From CAYYKK01 sp046351395 (lineage in GTDB: Bacteria; Myxococcota_A; Polyangia; Polyangiales; Polyangiaceae), in the NCBI GenBank assembly GCA_046351395.1, contig JAXLYP010000016.1:1-64000 (forward strand): a stretch of DNA of 64,000 bases, in the 5' to 3' direction. The notes below the pieces were generated by a model that had not been told where the DNA came from, did not search any database, and saw only the letters and a list, made by a program, of their open reading frames with translations. The position numbers and the translations under genes are program-made. Below are positions 1 to 9,192 of the stretch, in pieces (the stretch's first letter is position 1; every line of letters begins with the position of its first letter).

Positions 1-1314
1 ACGGTCGACGAGCTGATGATGGCGGACGGGACCACACACCCGAGCGAGCTCGCGTTCCGCTCCGAGCTCGCGCGCCTCTTGGACGAGCCGATCGCGCTCG
101 TCGACGAGGAGCTCGAGACGCTCGAGTCGGGCACGGTCGTCATCGCCGAGGAGAAGGCGATCGCTCCCGCTCAGCCGAATCACCCGTTCTTCGCGCGGAG
201 CGAGTGGGACTACGCGCGCGACAAGGAGACGTTCGCCGCGCAAGCCGCCGCCGATCTCGAGCTCGTGCGGCAGACCATGGCGCGGCTCGAGGAGGATCGT
301 CGCCGCGGCGCCGGCAAGCTCAAGCTCGGCTCTACGTTCGCGGATTTCGCGCAGGACAAGCCGTTCGCCGACGGGCACGTGATCGTCCACCCGCCCGGGA
401 GCGAGGATCACGATCTCCTCGTCCTCGGCGATCTCCACGGCTGCTACTCGTGTCTGAAGGCCGCGCTCCTCCAGGCGGACTTCTTCAACAAGGTGCAGGC
501 GTACCACGACGACCCCGAGAAGCACCCGAACATGCTGCTCGTCTTGCTCGGGGACTACATCGACCGCGGGCGCTTCAGCTACAGCGGCATCCTCCGGACG
601 GTGATGCAGCTCTACCTGACCGTGCCGGAGCACGTGGTTCCGCTACGCGGCAACCACGAGTACTACGTCGAGCTCAACAACCGCGTGTACAGCGCGGTGA
701 AGCCGAGCGAGGCGATGGCGAGCCTCAAGGACCTCGCGACGAACGAGGTGTTCAGCGCGTACATGCGCCTCTTCGAAGCGCTCCCGTGCATGTTCGTCTT
801 CGACAAGCTGTTCTTCGTGCACGCGGGCATCCCGAGGGACGACACGTTCGCGGAGAAGTGGCAGGGGCTCGAGTCGTTGAACGAGTTCGATCTCCGCTTC
901 CAGATGCTGTGGAGCGACCCGAGCCAGGCCGACACGATCCCCGTGGACCTCCAGAAGCAGAGCGCGCGCTTCCCCTTCGGGAAGCGGCAGTTCCGGAGCT
1001 TCATGCAGAAGATCGGCTGCACGACGATGATCCGGGGCCACGAGCGGATCGTCGATGGGTTCAAGGAGGTCTACGCCGACCCCGACGCGCGCCTGCTCAA
1101 CCTGTTCTCCGCTGGCGGCGAGCACAACAACGACCTGCCCGCCGACTCGAACTACCGGGAGGTGAAGCCCAAGGCCCTCACGATCAAGTACCGCGGCGGT
1201 GTCGCCGAGATCGTCCCCTGGGAGATCGACTACGCGAAGTACAACAGCGCCGAGACCAACGCGTTCTTCCGCGAAGCGATGGACGCCGCGAAGAGCCCGC
1301 GCCCGGTGGGATAG
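1..1314 (+). CDS. PPP-family metallophosphoesterase, 5' end outside window
   Basis: Predicted calcineurin-like phosphoesterase, a two-metal cytoplasmic phosphatase. Counting from the Met codon at base 16, all PPP motifs are visible: GDLHG (138-142), GDYIDRG (179-185), RGNHE (211-215), HAG (269-271) and RGHE (340-343). The frame is open to the first base of the window. The residues around Met-16 (DELMMADGTTHPSELAF) resemble the acidic helix of TerB-like domains, so the true start is probably upstream and Met-16 internal; that fusion is inference. About 100 charged, helix-rich residues precede the catalytic domain. The substrate cannot be told from sequence. The family call is firm because the complete metal-ligand set is present in the usual order and spacing. 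Confidence 0.88.
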   Translation, partial: TVDELMMADGTTHPSELAFRSELARLLDEPIALVDEELETLESGTVVIAEEKAIAPAQPNHPFFARSEWDYARDKETFAAQAAADLELVRQTMARLEEDRRRGAGKLKLGSTFADFAQDKPFADGHVIVHPPGSEDHDLLVLGDLHGCYSCLKAALLQADFFNKVQAYHDDPEKHPNMLLVLLGDYIDRGRFSYSGILRTVMQLYLTVPEHVVPLRGNHEYYVELNNRVYSAVKPSEAMASLKDLATNEVFSAYMRLFEALPCMFVFDKLFFVHAGIPRDDTFAEKWQGLESLNEFDLRFQMLWSDPSQADTIPVDLQKQSARFPFGKRQFRSFMQKIGCTTMIRGHERIVDGFKEVYADPDARLLNLFSAGGEHNNDLPADSNYREVKPKALTIKYRGGVAEIVPWEIDYAKYNSAETNAFFREAMDAAKSPRPVG

Positions 1315-1444
1315 TCCCGCGTTCGGCGCGCGCCGCACCGGAGAACGTGCCGCGACGCGATGCTCGGTCACCCGCGTTTTTCGCCTGCGAGCATCCACAC
1401 GGGGCCGTGCGTCGCGCTCGACCCGAGCTACGATCGGCGCGTTC

Positions 1445-1758
1445 ATGGCCGTGTGCGTCGACTGCGGGCGAGAGGTCCAACCAGGACGAAAGACGTGCCT
1501 ACTCGCGGCGGGAAATCGTCGGACGACGCCCTGACGTCCCGCGAAGCGCTCGTCGCCCAGCACGTGCTGGCGGAGCGGCTGATCCGCGGCGACGGTGTCC
1601 CCAAGGACGTCCGTCGGGGCGTGACGCTGATGCGCGAAGCCGCGGAGGCGGGGACCACGAGCGCCGTCTACCGCTCGCGCAAAACCTGCCGCTGGGGAGA
1701 CATCGTCACGCGGGGAGCGGTCGTGCGTTGGCTCCGGCGCGCCGCGCGACGCGGGTGA
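1445..1758 (+). pseudogene. zinc-ribbon plus Sel1-repeat protein, frameshifted
   Basis: The first frame starts with an ATG and reads MAVCVDCGREVQPGRKTC, a small CxxC zinc-ribbon-like head, then soon stops. A second frame covering the rest reads VLAERLIRGDGVPKDVRRG and MREAAEAGTTSA, which fits one Sel1/TPR-like repeat. It then decays into Arg-rich sequence that looks out of frame. The most economical reading is one small gene for a zinc-ribbon protein with Sel1 repeats, interrupted by at least one indel near base 1500. No function can be given beyond protein-protein interaction typical of Sel1 repeats. The true 3' end is uncertain. Confidence 0.4.
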
Positions 1759-1985
1759 TCAGCGCGCCCGCGAGCCGATCGTCGTCGGCGCTACCTGGCC
1801 TGCGCGTCGCGGGTGACACGTTCGTCCTCCCGGCCGCCTGTCGCGCGCGCGGAGGAGGCACACGCTGGCACGCATGTTTTCTCGTCGGGACACGCGATCC
1901 CTGGGATCCGCGATGCAAGGGTGAAGCGGAAACGCAGGTTGGATCCGCGGGCCGGGCGCAGTTCTGGAACATCTCCCCGCACCGC

Positions 1986-2606
1986 CGTGAATCGCTGTTC
2001 GTTCTCGCGCTCGTGTCCTCGCCGATGGCGGCGCAGCAGATCACCGCGCAGGACGATTCCCCGCAGGCCCCTCGCGTCGCGACGTTCCCCTGCCGATCGG
2101 CGAAGCGAGGGTCGAGAGCTGTCCGGTGAGCGGGAGCTGCTACGCGACCGAGGACAGCTGCGGTTTGCCCGCGACGTGCGAGATGGCGGATCACCTGCGG
2201 TGGCGCGGTCGGACAGTGTTCGGCGACGACGTTCGCGTCGACGCCTGTCCTGGGGATGCCGAGTGCTACACGAAGGGAGGTCCCGGAGCGAACGGCGGAA
2301 CGTTCTCGACGACGTGCGTGACGAAGGCCACGTGCACCGCGAAGACGGCGTGATCAAGGCGACACCGAGGTCGCCAGCTGTCCTCCGGACGCGAGCTGCT
2401 ACCACCCGCTCGGCTGCTCGGGGACCATCACGTGCATCGATCAGGGCCTCAACCACGGTTGCCCCGCCGCTCCCCCGGGCAACGGCACGAGCGTCTGCTC
2501 GTTCCCGCGACCCGCACAATGTCAGTACGACGCATGCACCGTGTTTCACTGCGTGGAAGGCGGGGATTGCTGCACCTGGGAGCTCGAGTCGATCTGCCCG
2601 CCTTGA
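1986..2606 (+). pseudogene. secreted Cys-rich repeat protein, frameshifted
   Basis: Three reading frames must be joined. Around 1986-2085 one frame reads like a signal peptide (SLFVLALVSSPMAAQQ). From about 2090 to 2353 a second frame gives a Cys-rich stretch with CPVSGSCY and CPGDAECY. From about 2352 to the TGA at 2604-2606 a third frame continues with CPPDASCY, GCSGTITC and GGDCCTWELESICPP. The three Cys-Pro...Cys-Tyr units are spaced as repeats of one module, which argues that the frames belong to one gene. I do not recognise the family. It is probably an exported disulfide-rich protein. Start and exact break points are uncertain. Confidence 0.45.
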
Positions 2607-2784
2607 TCCGAGGCCACGCGGAGCGTCGCGTCTGGCTGCGCGCAGCATGAGCACCACGCGGCTCCGCTTGCCGCCACGTTACGGCAGTCGGCGGTATTTC
2701 GGAATTGTTCGATCCATCCCGTTGGCTCACGCCGCACTCGCCACCATTGGTCGATGCGGCGTGAGGTGCGAGCATCGCAGCGGG

Positions 2785-4986
2785 ATGAGTGGGTGGAACG
2801 AAGCCGAAGCGCGTCGATGCCTCGACGTCCTACCTGCGGCGGCCGTGATCATCGACGACGCGCGTCGGGTCGTCGTGGCGAACGCGGAGGCCCGCGCGCT
2901 CCTCGGTGTCGAAGAAGGAGCGGAGGTCTCCTTGCCGACTCGCGATCTCCAGGGCGACGCGCGCACCGATCATCGGCAGGTGCGCGGCGCGAGCGCGCAG
3001 CCGTTCCTCGCGAGCGTCGCCTGGCGTCGCGTCGAGCTCGAGGGAACGAGTCACACGCTCGTGCAGGTGATCCCCATCCAGGGCGAGGCGCGTGAGCGCG
3101 TGATCGAGCACCGCGATCTCGAGGTCTTGCGGCACGGGGCCGCCATCGCAGAGCTCGGCATCTTCGAGCACGATCACCTCACGAACGCGATCTGGATCTC
3201 GCCCGAGATGCGCGCGATCTACGGCTGGAGCGACGACAAGCCCGCGACGCTCCACGCGCTCCTCGAGTGCGCGCACCCCGACGATGGCGAGCGGGTTGGG
3301 GCGGCCGTCGCGCGCGCGCACGACCCGAGCGGCGATGGCTTCTGCGACGTGGAGGGCCGCCTGTTCCGACCGAACGGCGAGGTTCGCTGGGTGCGCACCC
3401 GCTCGCGCACCTCCTTCGAGGGGGACGGCGCCGCGCGCCGTCCGAGCCGCACCATCGGCTCCATCGTGGATCTCACCGAGCCGAAGCGGCTGAGCCAGGC
3501 GCGCGACCGCCTCGCGTCGGTGCTCGACGAGACCCCCGATCTCGTCGCGATCGTGGATGCGGATGGGCGGACCGAATACACGAACCCCGCGCTCGGTGCG
3601 TTCTTCGCCCAAGAGCGCCCCGGTGTCGTCGCGGCCGCCTCGCTCCTCGGCGACTCCGAGGCGGCGCGCGAGCTCTCCCTGCGCGCGGTGCCCGAGGCGC
3701 TCGAGAAGGGCCGCGCGAGCAGAGAGATCGAGCTCGATGACGGACGCCGGCTCTCGGTGGTGCTCCTCGTGCATCGCCACCGCACGGGGGGCGTCTCCCA
3801 CTACTCGGCGATCGCGCGCGACACGACGGCGATGCACAAGCTCGAGGAGCAGCTCCGACAAGCGCAGAAGATGGAGGCCGTGGGCCGCCTCGCGGGGGGC
3901 ATCGCGCACGACTTCAACAACATCCTCTCCGTCATCCTCAGCTACTCGACGCTCGTGCTCGCCGACCTCCCCGACGCGCACCCGATCCGCCCCGACATCG
4001 AGGGGATCGCGGCGGCCGCGACGAGGGCGGCGCAGCTCACGCAGCAGCTGCTCGCGTTCAGCCGTCGGCAGGTCCTGCGCCCGCGCACGCTCGATCCGGC
4101 GACCGTGGTCGCAGAGATGCAGCCCATGCTCCGGCGGCTCGTGGGGGAGGACATCGAGATCACCTGCGTGTTCGGCGAGCCGCGCGCGACCGTCCGCGCG
4201 GACCGTTCGCAGCTCGAGCAGGTGATCCTGAACCTCGTGGTGAACGCGCGGGACGCGTTGCCTCGCGGCGGGCGGATCACCATCGAGACCTCGCGGGTGG
4301 TGCTCGACGACGCGTACGTCGCCACGCACGCGGACGCGTGCGCGGGACCGCACGCGATGCTCGCGGTGAGCGACGACGGCGTGGGGATGGAGGCGGCGAC
4401 GCGAGAGCGGATCTTCGAGCCCTTCTTCACCACGAAGGGCCCCGGCGTGGGCACGGGCCTCGGCCTCTCGACGGTCTACGGCATCGTCCGCCAGAGCGGC
4501 GGCACCGTGTGGGTCTACAGCGAGCCGGGGCGCGGCTCGACGTTCAAGATCTACCTCCCGGTCACGTCGGGCGAGGCGCTGGAGGCGCCACCTCCCGAGC
4601 CCGAGGCGGCGAGCGTTGCGCCGCGCGAGGGTGTCCGGATCCTCCTGGTCGAGGACGACCCGGCGGTTCGTCGGGTGACGGGGCAGCTGCTCGCGCGCGC
4701 GCGCTACGAGGTGATCGAGGCCGCCAGCCCGACCGAGGCGCTGGCCCTCGGTGCCGACGGCGTGTCCCTGCTCCTGACCGACGTCGTCATGCCCAAGATG
4801 ACCGGCCGACAGCTCGCGGATCAGCTCGTCGCCAAGCACCCTGGGCTGCGCGTCGTGTACATGTCCGGCTACACGGAGAACAGTGTGGTGCACCACGGCG
4901 TGCTCGAGCCCGGGATCGACTTCCTCCCGAAGCCGATCGTCCCCTCCGCGCTCCTCTCGATGATCGACGCCGTGCTGCGGCGATGA
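2785..4986 (+). CDS. hybrid sensor histidine kinase with PAS domains and C-terminal receiver
   Basis: Predicted soluble hybrid histidine kinase of 733 residues. The ATG at 2785 is chosen because it begins directly before the first PAS-like segment; the frame is open further upstream but reads as Arg/Ser-rich non-protein sequence. Domain order: PAS (about 8-60), PAS with PAC tail (about 110-235), PAS (about 240-350), HisKA with phospho-acceptor His375 in GGIAHDFNN, HATPase with N box (NARDALPRGG), DDGVGM, FEPFFTTK and GTGLGLSTVYG, then a receiver domain with acidic pair Asp624/Asp625, phospho-acceptor Asp666 (LLLTDVVMP) and Lys716. No membrane segment is seen, so it senses a cytoplasmic cue. 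The ligand is unknown. No output domain follows the receiver, so the signal is probably relayed or feeds back. Confidence 0.9.
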   Translation: MSGWNEAEARRCLDVLPAAAVIIDDARRVVVANAEARALLGVEEGAEVSLPTRDLQGDARTDHRQVRGASAQPFLASVAWRRVELEGTSHTLVQVIPIQGEARERVIEHRDLEVLRHGAAIAELGIFEHDHLTNAIWISPEMRAIYGWSDDKPATLHALLECAHPDDGERVGAAVARAHDPSGDGFCDVEGRLFRPNGEVRWVRTRSRTSFEGDGAARRPSRTIGSIVDLTEPKRLSQARDRLASVLDETPDLVAIVDADGRTEYTNPALGAFFAQERPGVVAAASLLGDSEAARELSLRAVPEALEKGRASREIELDDGRRLSVVLLVHRHRTGGVSHYSAIARDTTAMHKLEEQLRQAQKMEAVGRLAGGIAHDFNNILSVILSYSTLVLADLPDAHPIRPDIEGIAAAATRAAQLTQQLLAFSRRQVLRPRTLDPATVVAEMQPMLRRLVGEDIEITCVFGEPRATVRADRSQLEQVILNLVVNARDALPRGGRITIETSRVVLDDAYVATHADACAGPHAMLAVSDDGVGMEAATRERIFEPFFTTKGPGVGTGLGLSTVYGIVRQSGGTVWVYSEPGRGSTFKIYLPVTSGEALEAPPPEPEAASVAPREGVRILLVEDDPAVRRVTGQLLARARYEVIEAASPTEALALGADGVSLLLTDVVMPKMTGRQLADQLVAKHPGLRVVYMSGYTENSVVHHGVLEPGIDFLPKPIVPSALLSMIDAVLRR

Positions 4987-5014
4987 TGCAGAGGCCGCGA
5001 GCCGGGGAAGGAGC

Positions 5015-5996
5015 TCACGCGTTCGCGGGGCCGAGCGTGAGCACGACGCTGCCCCGCTTTCGCCCCGAGTCGACGCGCGCGTGCGCGTCGGCGACGCGCG
5101 ACAGCGGGTAGGTCGCGTCGATGACCGGGCGAAGCGCGCCCGAGCGCGCGAGGTCGATCGCGGCCGCGAGATCTTCGGCGCTCCCGGGCGCGACGCCGGC
5201 GATCACGCGGTGACCGCGGAGCCGCCCCTGGAGCGGCGCGACGATCTGTCCACCGAGGCTCGTGACGACGCGAAGGAGCCGGCCGCCTCGACGAAGGACA
5301 CGGCGGGCGCGGCGGTAGTCGGTGCCGCCGATGCAATCCAGGATCACGTCCCACGTCGCGTCGCCCCGCGTGAAGTCCTCCCGGGCGTAGTCGATGACCG
5401 TCTCGGCGCCGAGGCCGCGCACGAGCTCCGCGTTGCCCGCGCTGCAGACAGCCGTCACGTGTGCGCCGTCGTGTCGCGCGATCTGCACCGCGGCGGCGCC
5501 GACGGCGCCGGACGCGCCGAGGACGAGGACGCGCTCGCCGCGGCGCACGTTCCCCTTTCGACGGAGGTAGTGGAGCGCGGTGCACGCGCCGAACGGGATC
5601 GCGGCCGCGTCCGCCCACGTCATCCCGTCCGGCATCGCGGTGACGGCGCCATCTCGCGGAGCCGCGCGAACTCCGCGTGCGCGCCCATCGCGGCGCCGAC
5701 GAACGCGACGACGCGATCGCCCGGCCGGAACTTCACGCCGTCGCCGACATCGACGACCTCGCCCGCGAGATCGGTGCCGAGCACCGGGTGGCGCGGCCGT
5801 CGCAGACCGAGCGCGAGCCGCCCGAGGAGCTCCATCCCGAAGGGCACACGCATCGCGCGGACGCGCGCGTCGCCCGAGGAGACGGTCGTCGCGCGGACGC
5901 GGACGACGATCTCACCCGCGCGGGCGACGGGGCGGGGACCGCGGCGATCCGGAGGACGGACGGGGCGCCGTAGTGGGTGACGAGAGCGGCTTGCAT
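5015..5996 (-). pseudogene. zinc-type alcohol dehydrogenase/quinone oxidoreductase (MDR), frameshifted
   Basis: Medium-chain dehydrogenase/reductase assembled from three frames: MQAALVTHYGAPSVLRIAAV at the start, then VLGTDLAGEVVDVGDGVKF and GDRVVAF, then MPDGMTWADAAAIPFGACTA, the cofactor loop VLVLGASGAVGAAAVQIA, and a C-terminal part ending GSVVLTLG. These are the GroES-like and NADPH-binding halves of a QOR-type enzyme, about 325 residues in total, which is normal for the family. Shifts lie near 5930 and 5645. No structural zinc cysteine cluster is visible, so it is probably a zinc-independent NADPH:quinone reductase. It is transcribed away from a LysR gene, the usual layout for a regulator and its oxidoreductase target. 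Confidence 0.75.
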
Positions 5997-6081
5997 CGTG
6001 AGGTGTCCATGGCGGACGCGTTCATGGCCGAGAGGGTGGTGATCCGGCGCGGATCCCGCCATTCACGAATTCGGGCGCGCC

Positions 6082-6099
6082 CTGTGCGCCGTTGCACAG
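6082..6099. promoter_or_regulatory. inverted repeat in the divergent MDR/LysR promoter region
   Basis: CTGTGC-GCCGTT-GCACAG is a perfect 6-bp inverted repeat with a 6-bp centre. It lies in the gap between the oxidoreductase start and the LysR start. LysR regulators typically bind interrupted dyads in such divergent gaps. Assignment as its operator is inference. Confidence 0.35.
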
Positions 6100-6131
6100 C
6101 GCCCCGCGTCCCGCGCCGGGCGGGGTAGATT

Positions 6132-7024
6132 GTGCCGGTGGATTGGGACGATCTGCGGTACGCGCTCGCGCTCGCGCGGAGCGGCGCACGCTGAGCGGAG
6201 CGGCGAGCGCCTCGCCGTCAGCCACGCGACGGTGAGCGGCGCCTCCGCGCGCTCGAGGAGCGCGTCGGGGTCACGCTGTTCGACGTCGGCCCGGAGGGGT
6301 ACGCGGCGACGGCGGCGGGCGAGGATCTGATCGCCGTCGCGGCGCGGATGGAGACGGACATGCTCGCGCTCGAAGCGCGCGTCGCGAGCCGGGAGGAGAA
6401 GCGCGGGGCACGCTGCGCGTCTCGGTGATGGAGCTCATGCTCCGCGCGTTCCGCGGCGCGTTCGCGTCGTTCGTCGAGGCGCACCCGGAGATCGCGCTCA
6501 CGGTGACGGCGACGGACGACGAGGTCTCGCTCACGCGCCGCGAGGCGGACGTCGCGCTCCGACTGAACAGCGCGCCGCCCGAGCACCTGGTCGGCCGCCG
6601 CGTCGGTAGCGTCCAATTCGATGTCTACGCCGCGCGCCTGCTCGTCGAACGGATCGGCGAGGCGCGCCGCTCGGTGCCGCCCGTGGATCGCGGACGAGCG
6701 CCTGAACACGCGCTGGCTCGACGCGTGGCTCGCGAAGCACGCGCCGGGCGCCCGCGTCGTCCTGCGCGTCGAGGCGCGGGCGCCGCCGCGATGCATGACC
6801 TCATCGCCGCGGGCGTGGGCGTCCAGTTCCTCTCGCACATGGAGGGCGACGCCGACCCGTCGCTCGTGTGCCTCGGCCCCGGAGATCCATTCGCGCGCCG
6901 CGATCTCTGGCTGCTCACCGCGCCCGAGCTCCGACACACGCCGCGCGTCCGCGCGTTCCTCGACCACGTGGGCGACCGCCTGCGCGCTCAACTGGACGAC
7001 GCGTCGCGGACGTCTGCGACGTAG
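6132..7024 (+). pseudogene. LysR-family transcriptional regulator, frameshifted
   Basis: Joining frames gives a typical LysR regulator of about 295 residues. The N-terminal winged helix is recognisable (VDWDDLRYALALARSG, LAVSHATVS, RALEERVGVTLFD), followed by the effector-binding half (MELMLRAFRGAFASFVEAH, HMEGDADPSLVCLG, LWLLTAPELRHTPRVRAFL). At least four one-base shifts are needed, and each lies in a G/C-rich run. Where sequence can be compared with the family, adding one G or C restores the expected reading, for example SRRLRALEERV. Start is GTG at 6132 or 6138, in the same frame. It probably controls the divergent oxidoreductase. The many shifts look like sequence errors rather than old decay, because codon bias is intact on both sides of every break. 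Confidence 0.75.
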
Positions 7025-7106
7025 CGGCGCGAGTCTCCACGGAGAGGTGCTCAGGGCGGAGTGCTCGAGCGTCGCGCGCGCGATCCGAAGCTCAGCGCCC
7101 GGCGTG

Positions 7107-7707
7107 TCACTGGCAGTCGAGCTGGAAGCCGGGCACCGCGCCTCCGCCCATCACGGCCTTGCACCCGGCGACGCACGGCGTGCTCGCGGGGAAGCACGTG
7201 CAGTCGTCCGTCTTCGGATCACACCCCATCGGCAGCGACTTGCACCCGAATCGGACGGTTCACCGGGCGCATCGTTGACGACAGCCTCGCAGTAGAACTT
7301 CGTCGGATCACAGAACTGCGCGCCGCACGGGATCATCCCGGTCGGCGTCGCCGCCGGACCGCAGCCGAAGTCGTGCTGATCCACGCCCGACTGGTTCGCG
7401 AGGCACGGGTTGTCGTGGAGCGCGCCGTCGCACCCGCACGTCTTGACGAGCGCCTTGTCGCACGTCGTTGCAGCGGGACGCACGTCCCCACCGCGCCCGC
7501 CCCGCACCGGTTGTCCGCGAAGTCGCAGAAGTTCCCCATCGGGCACGGCGCCGCGGCGGTGCAGGATCCGGTTGATGCGCTCGTCGTCGTCGCGCCGGAC
7601 GTCGAGCTGCCGCCTCCGGTGCCGCCCCCGTGGTCGTCGCATCCACCGAGCGCCGCGACGACGAGAACGACCAGGGTCCCACGTGCCCAGCAGGAGAACG
7701 CTTTCAC
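7107..7707 (-). pseudogene. Cys-rich lipoprotein, frameshifted
   Basis: GTG start MKAFSCWARGTLVVLVVAAL followed by lipobox GGC and a Gly/Ser/Thr linker, so an exported lipoprotein. The mature part is rich in Cys: CTAAAPCPMGNFCDFADNRC in the first frame, then CGCDGALHDNPCLANQSG and CGAQFCDPTKFYCE in a second, then CDPKTDDCTCFPASTPCVAGC and a final LDCQ before the TGA in a third. Two shifts, near 7470 and 7235, break it. Total length would be about 200 residues. The Cys pattern suggests several disulfide-bonded knots, as in many uncharacterised myxobacterial lipoproteins. Asp follows the lipidated Cys. No enzymatic motif is seen. Confidence 0.6.
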
Positions 7708-7760
7708 GTCTCGACGATACCGCCCGTTCGCCCCCGAGGAGATCAAGACCGCCAAGACGC

Positions 7761-7797
7761 CAAAAGCGCCGAGGAGAGCTCTCTCTTCCTCGGCGCT
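7761..7797 (-). terminator. Rho-independent terminator of the aceB-aceA operon
   Basis: An 11-bp perfect stem, AGCGCCGAGGA pairing with TCCTCGGCGCT around an 11-nt loop, lies just after the isocitrate lyase stop. On the minus strand the stem is followed by TTTT, as expected for an intrinsic terminator reading out of aceA. Confidence 0.8.
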
Positions 7798-7827
7798 CGG
7801 CGTCTCGTTCGGCTCTCCGGCTGGATC

Positions 7828-9087
7828 CTAGAACTGCGCGGACTCGGTCGAACCGGCGAGGGCGACGGTGCTCGCCTCACCGTTCGCGACGACCTGAGCC
7901 ACCTGATCGAAGTAGCCCGTGCCGACCTCGCGCTGGTGCTTCGTCGCGGTGTAGCCGAACGCCTCGGCGGAGAACTCGGCCTGCTGGAGGCGCGAGTAGG
8001 CCGTCATGCCCTCGGTGCGGTAGCCGCTCGCGAGCTCGTACATCGAGTGGTTCAGTGAGTGGAACCCCGCGAGCGTCACGAACTGGAATTTGTACCCCAT
8101 CGCGCCGAGCTCCCGCTGGAACTTCGCGATCGTCGCGTCGTCGAGGTTCTTCTTCCAGTTGAAGGACGGGCTGCAGTTGTAGGCGAGGAGCTTGCCGGGG
8201 AACTGCTTGTGGATCCCCTCGGCGAACTTCTTCGCGAACTCGAGATCCGGCGTGCCCGTCTCGCACCACACGAGATCCGCGAACGGCGCGTACGCGACGC
8301 CTCGCATGATCGCGGCCTCGAGCCCGCCCTTCATCCGATAGAACCCCTCGACGGTGCGCTCGCCGGTGAGGAACGGGCGATCGCGCGGATCGATGTCGCT
8401 CGTGATGAGGTTCGCGCTCTCCGCGTCGGTGCGCGCGATGACGAGCGTGGACACGCCGCACACGTCTGCCGCGAGGCGCGCTGCGACGAGCGTGCGGATG
8501 AACTGCGCCACGGGGACGAGGACCTTGCCGCCCATGTGTCCGCACTTCTTCTCGCTCGCGAGCTGATCCTCGAAGTGCACGCCCGCCGCGCCCGCCTCGA
8601 TCATCGCCTTCATGAGCTCGTGCGCGTTGAGCGCGCCGCCGAAGCCGGCCTCGGCGTCCGCGACGATGGGCGCGAACCAGTAGCGGCCGCCCTTGCCCTC
8701 GGCGTGCTCGATTTGATCGGCGCGCTGGAGCGCTTGGTTGATCCGCTTCACTACCGCAGGGACGCTGTTCGCCGGGTAGAGGCTCTGATCGGGGTACATC
8801 GCGCCGGAGAGGTTCGCGTCCGCCGCGACCTGCCAGCCGGAGAGATAGATCGCCTTCAGACCCGCGCGCACCTGCTGCATCGCCTGGTTGCCCGTGAGCG
8901 CGCCGAGCGCGTTCACGTAGTTCTCGGTGTGGAGGAGCTCCCACAGCCTCCGCGCACCCATCTCCGCGAGCGTGTACTCCACCTTGATCGAACCCCGCAG
9001 CCGGTCGACGTCCGTCTGGCTGTAGGGGCGGGTGATGCCTGCGAATCGCTCGGGGATGAGAACATCGAGATTGAATGCAGCGGACAT
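7828..9087 (-). CDS. aceA: isocitrate lyase
   Basis: Isocitrate lyase of 419 residues, cleaving isocitrate to glyoxylate and succinate as the first committed step of the glyoxylate shunt. The signature KKCGH is present with catalytic Cys182. Other conserved blocks are YLSGWQVAAD, VKRINQALQRADQI, VADAEAGFGGALNAHELMKA, ARTDAESANLITS and a C-terminal YFDQV. An ATG twelve bases upstream is also in frame, but I chose the one at 9087 because GGAG sits six bases before it while the upstream ATG has no such site. It follows malate synthase on the same strand by about 100 bases, forming an aceB-aceA operon, and ends at a clear intrinsic terminator. Length is close to that of short bacterial AceA. Confidence 0.97.
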   Translation of the reverse strand: MSAAFNLDVLIPERFAGITRPYSQTDVDRLRGSIKVEYTLAEMGARRLWELLHTENYVNALGALTGNQAMQQVRAGLKAIYLSGWQVAADANLSGAMYPDQSLYPANSVPAVVKRINQALQRADQIEHAEGKGGRYWFAPIVADAEAGFGGALNAHELMKAMIEAGAAGVHFEDQLASEKKCGHMGGKVLVPVAQFIRTLVAARLAADVCGVSTLVIARTDAESANLITSDIDPRDRPFLTGERTVEGFYRMKGGLEAAIMRGVAYAPFADLVWCETGTPDLEFAKKFAEGIHKQFPGKLLAYNCSPSFNWKKNLDDATIAKFQRELGAMGYKFQFVTLAGFHSLNHSMYELASGYRTEGMTAYSRLQQAEFSAEAFGYTATKHQREVGTGYFDQVAQVVANGEASTVALAGSTESAQF

Positions 9088-9192
9088 GGGAGTCTCCATT
9101 CGTTGGGGGAGAGAAGGCGCACGCGTCCCGTGGCGCGCGCGGTCGGACGCGCACGCTCGGTGATCGCCGTGGGTGGGTAGATGGTTTTCGGG

